Source: Akkermansiaceae bacterium
Lineage (GTDB): Bacteria; Verrucomicrobiota; Verrucomicrobiia; Verrucomicrobiales; Akkermansiaceae
DNA length: 34,537 nt
Direction of reading: 5' to 3'
NCBI GenBank assembly: GCA_026461385.1
Contig: JAPJNB010000042.1
Location: 1-34,537, forward strand
Shown here: one piece after another, positions 25,147-31,400 of the stretch
How positions within the stretch are numbered: position 1 is the stretch's first letter
Layout: each line of letters opens with the position of its first letter
Program-made: the position numbers and the translations under genes
Notes under the pieces: generated by a model
The model's input: the letters and a program-made list of their open reading frames with translations, nothing else
Database searches by the model: none
What the model was told of the DNA's origin: nothing

Positions 25147-25503
25147 TTAGCGACCACGCTCGAGGTGAACGGCGACGCACTCGGTGTTAGGAAGAATGTG
25201 TTTTTCGATCGAGACCGCGATGTGGGAAAGGGGGTGGTTTTTTAAAAGATGATCGGCGATTTCAAGGGCAAGTGTCTCAATGAGGTGACGCGGTTTGGCG
25301 GCAGCGAGGGACTCGACTTCTACTGCAACTGCATGGTAGTCCACGGTGTTATTGATTTGATCGGCCAGTCCAGTGAACCCTCGAGAGGTTCGGAGTCGGA
25401 GTGTGACGAATAACGTTTGAGGTGCAGCGCGTTCGTCGGCGGGGACACCGATCCACGATGTGACGGCGAGGCGGCGGATTTCAATGGTGTCGGGCACTTG
25501 CAT
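25147..25503 (-). CDS. folB: Dihydroneopterin aldolase-family protein
   Basis: A 118-residue protein of the FolB family, which in folate synthesis converts 7,8-dihydroneopterin to 6-hydroxymethyl-dihydropterin and glycolaldehyde. Family features are DTIEIRRLAVTSWIGVPADERAAPQ with conserved Glu24, the NTVDYHAV segment, RHLIETLALEIADHLL with Glu76, and the closing VSIEKHILPNTECVAVHLER with Lys101. Length is normal for the octameric T-fold enzyme. It is the first gene of the minus-strand group with nth and rapA. The leader CCCACCATC before the ATG has no Shine-Dalgarno motif. FolX-type epimerase activity cannot be excluded. Confidence 0.88.
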   Translation of the reverse strand: MQVPDTIEIRRLAVTSWIGVPADERAAPQTLFVTLRLRTSRGFTGLADQINNTVDYHAVAVEVESLAAAKPRHLIETLALEIADHLLKNHPLSHIAVSIEKHILPNTECVAVHLERGR

Positions 25504-25734
25504 GATGGTGGGAGATTTGGCGGATCGCCGTTTAGAAAGTTGCTGTGGCCGCAGGGCAGTGGAGGGAGCTTAAACCGAGAGGTGGTGGAACTGCCACTGG
25601 TAAATGAAGACCTCGCTGGGGTCGTGCCGGATGGGTTCGCATGGGGCGTGGCAGGTAAATCCCGCCGAATTTTGGTGGATTTGGGCCCGAAATCGTTCTT
25701 GCATCCGAGAGCATCACGCCATTACCCTCTGTAA

Positions 25735-27291
25735 ATGTCACCACGCCGAATCACTCCGCTGTTGTTGTTTTTAGCGCTTTCAGCATTCAGTACGCAGTCC
25801 CGGGCCGCGATTTCCCTTGCTCAAGATGCCGCCAACTCGGCCACGGCAGCGACCAATCTCTCAGGGCCAGCCAAGGAAGCCGTTGAGGCGTTTCAAGCTG
25901 GGCGCTATGCGAAAGCCATCGGGCTTGCGCAACCTTTAGCCGAGCAGGGGAATGCGGATGCGCTCTATCTCATGGGGTTTGCTTACGAGACGGGCAAGGG
26001 TTTTGAGGCCTCTCGCGAAAAGGCTCTCGAGTTCTACCGCAAGGCTTCGGCTGGAAAACAAAACGATGCGACGTATCGGCTCTCATTTATCTTGCTCGCA
26101 TCCGACAAGGAAGAGGAGCGTAACGAGGCTCGTACGGCCCTTGAGAAATCTGCCAAAGATGACCCGACCGTGGCAGGTCGGATTCTGGGTGAGGCTTTCC
26201 TGCGGGGGCGATTGTCGCCAACGGCTGACCCTGACAAGGCGATTTTTTGGTGGAACCAAGCCGCCGATGCGGGTGACATCACGTCGCTCTTGTTGATTGC
26301 GCGGTTCTACGAAGGTCAATTTGGTTTTCCTGAGCTGAAGGATAATTCCAAGGCATTTGCAATTTACGGTAAAGCCGCAGGGTTAGGTGATTTTGGAGCG
26401 ATGGCCGCTCTTGGTTCCCGGTTGCTCGGTGGAGATGAGAAGTTAAGAGATGAAGCCAAGGGCCGCGAGTGGCTCAAGAAGGCGATCGAGGGGAAAAACT
26501 ACGCGGCATACCTCGCTTTGGGCGATTATGAGGAGAATGTAAAAAAAGATCTTAAGTCAGCACTCAAGGAATATGAGCGCGGTAAGGATGCCGGTCAGGT
26601 CGATTGCACCCTTCGCGCTGCGGATTTTTACATCCAGGGCAAAGGGGTGGAGAAAGACGAGACGCGCGGCTACGCCTTGCTGCAGAAGGTCGCAGAAAGT
26701 GGCAACCCGATCGCAAATTTCAAGCTCGCGGTGAAGGCATTCGCAGCTGAAAAGCCGGATCTGCTTGCGGGCTACAAGTACATTCTCGCCTCTGCCAGCG
26801 GGAGTCTTCCCGAGGCGCAAAACGAGCTTGGGCTCTTGTACCTTTCTGGCAAACTCGGGGCGGCGGATTCTGCTGCTGGAGTTGCCTGGTTGTCTCGCGC
26901 AGCACAGGGAGGAAATGCTCAAGCGCAAACCAATCTAGCGGCCCTCTACGAACGTGGCGCTGCTGGACTCACTCAAAGCATTGAGACTGCCGGCCAACTC
27001 TACACGCTCGCCGCAAACCAAGGTCACGGGCCTTCGACCCTTGCGCTTGCTCGGCTCGTCAATGAGGGGCTTGGCACAAAGGCAGATCCAGTGAAGGCGT
27101 GGGCACTTGCCGCTTTGGCGCAAGAGCGCGGAGAAAAAGAAGCGAACACGCTGCTCATTGAAATCTCAGGCAAACTGGATGAGGCTCAGAAGGAGGCTGC
27201 AAAAAGCGAGCTTCAGAAGATCAAGTCGGACAAGGCACCGACTCCAGCTGCAAAACCCGCACCCGCAGTGGCTCCGAAAAAAACAAAATAA
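25735..27291 (+). CDS. Secreted Sel1-like repeat protein
   Basis: A 518-residue protein with a signal peptide (RRITPLLLFLALSAFSTQSRA, cleavage near residue 24) and about ten Sel1/TPR-like helical repeats, recognisable by ALYLMGFAYETGKG, AIFWWNQAADAGD, AFAIYGKAAGLGDFGAMAALG, GYALLQKVAESGNPIANFKLA, EAQNELGLLYLSGKLG, AQAQTNLAALYERGAAG and PSTLALARLVNEGLG. The C-terminus is a Lys/Ala/Pro-rich tail (PTPAAKPAPAVAPKKTK). Sel1 repeats act as protein-binding scaffolds; here the location is periplasmic or extracellular. It is monocistronic, with its own terminator immediately downstream. The partner is unknown. The 231-base gap to folB must contain the divergent promoters but shows nothing distinct. 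Confidence 0.88.
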   Translation: MSPRRITPLLLFLALSAFSTQSRAAISLAQDAANSATAATNLSGPAKEAVEAFQAGRYAKAIGLAQPLAEQGNADALYLMGFAYETGKGFEASREKALEFYRKASAGKQNDATYRLSFILLASDKEEERNEARTALEKSAKDDPTVAGRILGEAFLRGRLSPTADPDKAIFWWNQAADAGDITSLLLIARFYEGQFGFPELKDNSKAFAIYGKAAGLGDFGAMAALGSRLLGGDEKLRDEAKGREWLKKAIEGKNYAAYLALGDYEENVKKDLKSALKEYERGKDAGQVDCTLRAADFYIQGKGVEKDETRGYALLQKVAESGNPIANFKLAVKAFAAEKPDLLAGYKYILASASGSLPEAQNELGLLYLSGKLGAADSAAGVAWLSRAAQGGNAQAQTNLAALYERGAAGLTQSIETAGQLYTLAANQGHGPSTLALARLVNEGLGTKADPVKAWALAALAQERGEKEANTLLIEISGKLDEAQKEAAKSELQKIKSDKAPTPAAKPAPAVAPKKTK

Positions 27292-27307
27292 CCGATTTGC
27301 TTCGATG

Positions 27308-27346
27308 AGGCCCGCCTTGGTTGCTTCCATGGCGGGCCTTTTGTTC
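27308..27346 (+). terminator. Intrinsic terminator of the Sel1 gene
   Basis: A 9-bp perfect stem AGGCCCGCC/GGCGGGCCT (27308-27316 and 27331-27339) with a 14-base loop is followed by TTTTGTTCTT. It lies 16 bases after the Sel1-protein stop, typical of a Rho-independent terminator. Confidence 0.88.
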
Positions 27347-27411
27347 TTGATCGGGGGCATCCCTCGTGTCGTTCCGCTTGCGTCTTTTTGCCTTCCCTCC
27401 AGAATCCGCCT

Positions 27412-28053
27412 GTGAAAATTCTCATCACCGCCGGTCCGACCCGTGAGCCCATCGACCCTGTCCGATTTCTAACAAATCGTTCATCTGGGAAAATGGGTTA
27501 CGCGCTTGCGGCGGCATTCGCCCACGAAGGCCACTCGGTGTTGCTGATTTCGGGACCGACGCACCTCGAGGTGCCTGAGCTTGTGGATTTCATTCCCGTC
27601 GAGACTGCCGCTGAAATGCACGATGCGGTATCGAATTCGCTCGGACGCATGGAGCTCGCGATTTTTGCGGCAGCCGTCGCTGACTATTCGCCCACCCATG
27701 CCAGCCCAGATAAAATCAAAAAGGCTGGGCCGACCCTCACGCTCGAGCTCACCCGAACGGTGGACATTCTCGGATCCGCTCGCGAGCCACTCGGGTTTTC
27801 AGGCACTCTCATTGGCTTCGCGGCTGAGACTCAAGATCTCGAACGGAACGCTCGCCAGAAGCTGATGAGCAAACAATGCGACCTTGTCATTGCAAATGAC
27901 GTCTCGATGCCGGGGATCGGCTTTGACTCCGACCAAAATGAGGTCATCCTCGTTTTTAGGGATCATACCGAAACATGGCCTCGCGCGACCAAGCACGACC
28001 TTGCTCATCGACTGGTTCAGGCGATCCTTGAAGTCCATGCAGCACGCCAGTGA
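27412..28053 (+). CDS. coaB: Phosphopantothenate--cysteine ligase, stand-alone CoaB domain
   Basis: A 213-residue enzyme joining 4'-phosphopantothenate and cysteine in coenzyme A synthesis. The sequence KILITAGPTREPIDPVRFLT, NRSSGKMGYALAAAFAHEGH, FAAAVADYSP and DKIKKAG (nucleotide and substrate-binding elements), IGFAAET and DLVIANDVS is the CoaB half of the usual CoaBC (Dfp) protein; no CoaC decarboxylase half is attached and none lies next to it. The start GTG 27412 coincides with the conserved N-terminus; a TTG at 27388 would add eight unrelated residues. It probably starts a plus-strand group with the following phosphatase and ispF. Confidence 0.9.
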   Translation: MKILITAGPTREPIDPVRFLTNRSSGKMGYALAAAFAHEGHSVLLISGPTHLEVPELVDFIPVETAAEMHDAVSNSLGRMELAIFAAAVADYSPTHASPDKIKKAGPTLTLELTRTVDILGSAREPLGFSGTLIGFAAETQDLERNARQKLMSKQCDLVIANDVSMPGIGFDSDQNEVILVFRDHTETWPRATKHDLAHRLVQAILEVHAARQ

Positions 28054-28127
28054 GGCAATGCAACCATCTCGCCACCACCCTTTGAAGACTTCCAATTTTT
28101 CTAACCAAAAGCATCACGCAACTCACC

Positions 28128-28877
28128 ATGACCGATCTCGAACTTGCTACCCATGCCGCCCTTGAAGCGGGAAAACTTTTGCGCCAGCACTTCGGCAGCG
28201 ACGCCACCGTGGATGAGGCGACCCACCACGACATCAAGCTCGCACTCGACAAAGAGTCACAAGACCTCATCACCGGCATCCTTCTCGGTGCTTGTCCGGG
28301 AGATGCGCTGTACGGCGAGGAGGGCATCGCGGGGAATCAAGATTCTGATCGCCAATGGATCGTGGATCCCATCGATGGCACGGTGAATTTCTTCTACGGG
28401 ATTCCTCATTTCTGCGTATCCATCGCCCTTCGCATCGCGGGCGAGATCGTGGTGGGCGTGATTCATGATCCCATGGTGGGTGAAACATGGACCGTGGAAA
28501 AAGGTGGACCTGCAATGCTAGATGGTCGACCGATTCAGACCAGCAAGCGGGACACGCTCGCGGAGTCGATTCTGTTTGTGGGCTGCGGCAAAGACGAAGC
28601 GGCTCTGAAAACCGGCATCGAGCGATTTCACCGCGCCTCACTCAAAGCCAGAAAAATGCGCATGATGGGTTCCGCCGCGCTTGGCATGGCCTACATCGCC
28701 TCTGGACGACTGGACGCCTACATCGAGTCGCGGATCTCGCTTTGGGACATCGCCGCCGGCCAGCTCCTCGTTGAGACCGCGGGCGGTAAGGTTGATCTAA
28801 CAGCAGTTGCAGGTTATGCGGATGCTTGGTCAATCGTTGCCAGCAATGGCAAGATCCCGCTCGGCGAAATTCTTTGA
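28128..28877 (+). CDS. Inositol monophosphatase-family protein
   Basis: A 249-residue Mg-dependent phosphatase of the IMPase/SuhB/HisN-like family. Metal ligands are visible: Glu64/Glu65 in YGEEG, Asp80 and Asp83 in WIVDPIDGTVNF, and Asp207 in SLWDIAAGQLLVETAGG. Length and motif order match the family. Family members hydrolyse inositol phosphates, histidinol phosphate or 3'-phosphoadenosine phosphates, and the sequence alone does not settle which. Linkage to ispF and coaB gives no clear pathway hint. A CTAAC element is found 22 bases before the ATG (28101-28105), and no Shine-Dalgarno motif. Confidence 0.9.
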   Translation: MTDLELATHAALEAGKLLRQHFGSDATVDEATHHDIKLALDKESQDLITGILLGACPGDALYGEEGIAGNQDSDRQWIVDPIDGTVNFFYGIPHFCVSIALRIAGEIVVGVIHDPMVGETWTVEKGGPAMLDGRPIQTSKRDTLAESILFVGCGKDEAALKTGIERFHRASLKARKMRMMGSAALGMAYIASGRLDAYIESRISLWDIAAGQLLVETAGGKVDLTAVAGYADAWSIVASNGKIPLGEIL

Positions 28878-28937
28878 AAGGGTTTCTCAAAACCAAGGAA
28901 TCCACCCGATCACTCAATCCCAAACTCTAACACCATC

Positions 28938-29402
28938 ATGACTGGCATTGGCTACGACGTTCATGCATTTGCTAAAAACCGTGCACTCATCCTAGGCGGC
29001 GTGAACATTCCGCACAGCCACGGGCTTGCAGGTCATTCCGATGCGGATGTGCTTTGCCACGCGATCGCAGATGCGGTGTTAGGCGCGATGGGGCAGCCAG
29101 ACATTGGCTATTTTTTCCCGCCTGGTGATGAAGCATGCAAGGATATCTGTTCGTTAGAAATTCTAGTGAAATGCCGGCAGCTTGCCGATGAGGCGGGCCT
29201 AACGATTATCAATGTGGACTCCACCCTCATCGCGGAGGCTCCGAAGGTCCTGCCACACCGGGACGCCATGCGCGCAAACATCGGCAAGGCCTTGGGAATT
29301 GCGCCCGAACGAGTTGGCATCAAGGCAACGACGAACGAGACCATGGGTTTCATCGGCCGGAAAGAGGGAATCGCTGCCCTTGCGGTGGCTCAGGTGGATT
29401 GA
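28938..29402 (+). CDS. ispF: 2-C-methyl-D-erythritol 2,4-cyclodiphosphate synthase
   Basis: A 154-residue enzyme of the MEP isoprenoid pathway that cyclises CDP-methylerythritol phosphate, releasing CMP. The zinc ligands are at Asp7 and His9 (GIGYDVHAF) and His41 (VLCHAIADA). HSDADVL, INVDSTLIAEAPK and KATTNETMGFIGRKEGIAALA match the family and the length is normal. The usual FPDTDP-type loop is replaced by FFPPGDEACK, a modest departure. The ATG is preceded by CTCTAACACCATC. The stop is 10 bases from the convergent stop at 29413. Confidence 0.96.
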   Translation: MTGIGYDVHAFAKNRALILGGVNIPHSHGLAGHSDADVLCHAIADAVLGAMGQPDIGYFFPPGDEACKDICSLEILVKCRQLADEAGLTIINVDSTLIAEAPKVLPHRDAMRANIGKALGIAPERVGIKATTNETMGFIGRKEGIAALAVAQVD

Positions 29403-29412
29403 TCCAGCACGG

Positions 29413-29985
29413 TCACGCGTCTCCTTCCAGGCAGAGCTTTAGCTTCCGGTGAGCGACGGATTGATCGCGATCCCAGCCTTTCAGGAATGCCTGAATTTCG
29501 GATAGAATCGCATCGCAGTCGCGAGTCCACTTGGCGGAGCCGCGCAGGATCATCGAGCTCTCACGAAGACCCACAAAGCGAATTTCTTCGGCTCCTGAGG
29601 TCCGCAGATCACCGAGTTCGAAGCGTAACGTTTCAAAAAATGCGAGCTCGAAGCCGTTTCCGGCCTCCATCGCTGCGCGAACGAGCGACACGGTGATGGG
29701 CGGCGCAAGGGGTTCAAGTTTCTCGGCGATTTGCTCACAACCGATTTTCACTAACATCTTTCGAACCCTTTCGAAGAGGTCGTTCAAATCCAGTAATTTG
29801 AGCGGGCACTTGGTTTCCAAGTACTTCACGACCCCGCGCCGGATGTCCTCGATGAATGGGAAGTCTTGATGATCCGCTGCGGTGGCTGCGCGTTGCAACG
29901 CGAGATCCAGCCACGCGGTGTCGTAATCGATCACTTGGTAGCGTCCGATCTGGAGGGCGGGTCGATTGCCGATAAGGGAGATCAC
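29413..29985 (-). CDS. Conserved-looking unknown protein downstream of nrdR, ATP-cone-like helices
   Basis: A 190-residue cytoplasmic protein, starting most plausibly at GTG 29985, eight bases after the nrdR stop; the frame is open further upstream but only re-reads nrdR in antiparallel frame. Residues about 19-95 are helical (WLDLALQRAATAADHQDF, IRRGVVKYLET, LNDLFERVRKMLVKIG, QIAEKLEPL), a spacing that recalls part of the ATP-cone domain of NrdR and ribonucleotide reductases. The C-terminal half (LRFELGDLRTSGAEEIRFVG, RESSMILRGSAKWTRDCDAI) is not recognised. The tight arrangement suggests co-transcription with nrdR and perhaps a link to its regulon; this is inference from position and a weak pattern. 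Confidence 0.7.
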   Translation of the reverse strand: MISLIGNRPALQIGRYQVIDYDTAWLDLALQRAATAADHQDFPFIEDIRRGVVKYLETKCPLKLLDLNDLFERVRKMLVKIGCEQIAEKLEPLAPPITVSLVRAAMEAGNGFELAFFETLRFELGDLRTSGAEEIRFVGLRESSMILRGSAKWTRDCDAILSEIQAFLKGWDRDQSVAHRKLKLCLEGDA

Positions 29986-29993
29986 AATGAATG

Positions 29994-30485
29994 TTAGTCT
30001 TTGAAAAGCCGTCGTTGAAATGGATCGCGCGCGGCGCGGCGAGACAGAGCTTGGATCTCTGCAATGAATCCGTTCACGTCCTCGAACTGACGGTAGACGG
30101 ACACGTAGCGGACGTAGGCGACGGGATCGATTTGATGCAGCTTGTCCATCACCTTGCCTCCGATGATGGCGGATGGCACCTCGCTGACGTGATCCTTGTG
30201 AAGATCGGTTAGGATTTCCTCGACTGCGCGGTCCAGACTGTCCATCGGCACAGGGCGTTTCTCGCAAGCTTTGATCAGCCCGCTCATGAGCTTCTCGCGG
30301 TTGAGTGCTTCGCGTGCTCCGTCCCGCTTGACCACGCGCAATTCGGTCCGCTCGATTTGCTCGTAGGTGGTGTAGCGATAGGTGCACTTCAAGCACTCAC
30401 GCCGACGGCGAATACTCGTCCCATCCTTGGAGGAGCGGGAGTCGAGGACCTTGTCCTTAATGGAGCCACATTGAACGCAACGCAT
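29994..30485 (-). CDS. nrdR: Transcriptional repressor NrdR of ribonucleotide reductase genes
   Basis: A 163-residue regulator. The N-terminal zinc ribbon has Cys3/Cys6 (MRCVQCGS) and Cys31/Cys34 (ECLKCTYRYTTYE). The ATP-cone (about 49-139) has VVKRDGAREALNREKLMSGL, KACEKRPV and VAYVRYVSVYRQFEDVN. NrdR senses ATP/dATP and represses nrd operons through NrdR boxes. No reductase gene is in the window, and I see no clear NrdR-box pair around this gene. A good sigma70-type promoter is just upstream. The gene that follows with eight bases spacing may be part of the same unit. Confidence 0.96.
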   Translation of the reverse strand: MRCVQCGSIKDKVLDSRSSKDGTSIRRRRECLKCTYRYTTYEQIERTELRVVKRDGAREALNREKLMSGLIKACEKRPVPMDSLDRAVEEILTDLHKDHVSEVPSAIIGGKVMDKLHQIDPVAYVRYVSVYRQFEDVNGFIAEIQALSRRAARDPFQRRLFKD

Positions 30486-30520
30486 GAATGGAAATGAGGA
30501 TGATATCGGAAACGAAATTC

Positions 30521-30548
30521 AAGATAGTCGCACATATGGTAGCGTCAA
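30521..30548 (-). promoter_or_regulatory. Probable sigma70-type promoter of nrdR
   Basis: On the minus strand TTGACG (30548-30543) and TATCTT (30526-30521) are 16 bases apart, predicting a start near 30514 and a leader of about 29 bases. The rest of the 243-base gap to lspA holds the hairpin at 30615-30643 and no gene. Confidence 0.5.
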
Positions 30549-30614
30549 TCCGAAAACTACGGCACATTTAGTATCATGCCCCCGATCATCAAGAAATCCA
30601 AAGCGATGATTTTA

Positions 30615-30643
30615 AAAGTTCGAGCGTTGGATCGCTCGTCGAA
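30615..30643 (-). terminator. Probable terminator of the ileS-lspA operon
   Basis: On the minus strand CGAGCG/CGCTCG (30638-30633 with 30626-30621) forms a 6-bp perfect stem with a 6-base loop, extendable by TTCGA/TCGAA with bulges, and is followed by AACTTTTAAAA. It lies about 90 bases past the lspA stop. The T-run is interrupted, so termination strength is uncertain. Confidence 0.5.
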
Positions 30644-30728
30644 TCTGGACACGCGAAGCCCTTGAGAAAATGATAGATCGCAGGGTCCGCTGATAGGAAG
30701 CGGGGTAGCGGGGAAGGGCTGGGTGCAA

Positions 30729-31328
30729 TCAAGCCGCTGGGCTTTTTCGGGCGATGCTGTCATCGATCATCCCGCCGATAAAAAGCAGGAAGGCTGCGAT
30801 ACAAACACAGGAGTCTGCAATGTTGAAGGCGGGCCACCAACCATGGCTTGCAGGCACAATTTTATCGTAGATTGGCAACTTGACCGAGATGAAGTCGACC
30901 ACGTACCCCTCGGTGAGACGCTGCCACGCGCTGGCGGACTTGAACTCGGCGAGGAGAAATCCTTGGACAAGTCGGTCGGTTAGATTTCCTAGAATCCCCG
31001 TAAGCAGTAGCGCCACGGCGGTCTTGGACAATGGGTGATTGAAGGCACCCTTTTTCCAAAAAATCCGGATGGCGGTTAGAGCAGCCAACGGCACGAGCAT
31101 GAAAACAATCGGGGCCCATGGGGTGCCATTGCCAAAGCCAAATGCGACCCCTTGATTGTGCACGCGGGTCAGATAGAAAAACCCACGGATGACCTCGATC
31201 ATGGGATCGGTCGTCGAGAATTGCCCTGGCAGAGGATCCGCGAAATGGGCGACCGTCCAGAACTTGGTGGCTTGATCAAGGGCGTACAGCGGTAGGGTCA
31301 GCAAGAGTGCAAGATGTCTGAAGTTCAT
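30729..31328 (-). CDS. lspA: Lipoprotein signal peptidase (signal peptidase II)
   Basis: A 199-residue inner-membrane aspartyl protease that removes prolipoprotein signal peptides. Four hydrophobic segments are visible. Catalytic aspartates are Asp118 (GILGNLTDRL) and Asp172 (FNIADSCV); Asn58 in RVHNQGVAFGF matches the conserved NxGxAFG motif. An insertion at about 121-165 between the two catalytic motifs contains the GYVVDFISV segment. The start at ATG 31328 places the first membrane segment correctly; the frame open to 31394 adds 22 non-hydrophobic residues. Gene order ileS-lspA is a widespread neighbourhood. At least one lipoprotein substrate candidate, the efflux channel at 4517, lies in this window. 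Confidence 0.93.
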   Translation of the reverse strand: MNFRHLALLLTLPLYALDQATKFWTVAHFADPLPGQFSTTDPMIEVIRGFFYLTRVHNQGVAFGFGNGTPWAPIVFMLVPLAALTAIRIFWKKGAFNHPLSKTAVALLLTGILGNLTDRLVQGFLLAEFKSASAWQRLTEGYVVDFISVKLPIYDKIVPASHGWWPAFNIADSCVCIAAFLLFIGGMIDDSIARKSPAA

Positions 31329-31400
31329 GAATGATGATGTTCTGTTAGAATTCACGAGACCGAATTCATCTGGACCATGTGCGTGTTTGATCAATACCGC

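Noticed and set aside
25417..25744. Open frames over the folB-Sel1 intergenic region
   Set aside because: They overlap folB in antisense or the Sel1 start, have low-complexity translations and no family resemblance.
29986..30396. N-terminal extension of the unknown gene downstream of nrdR
   Set aside because: The added Arg/Ser-rich residues are an out-of-frame read of nrdR; a GTG at 29985 gives a clean start.
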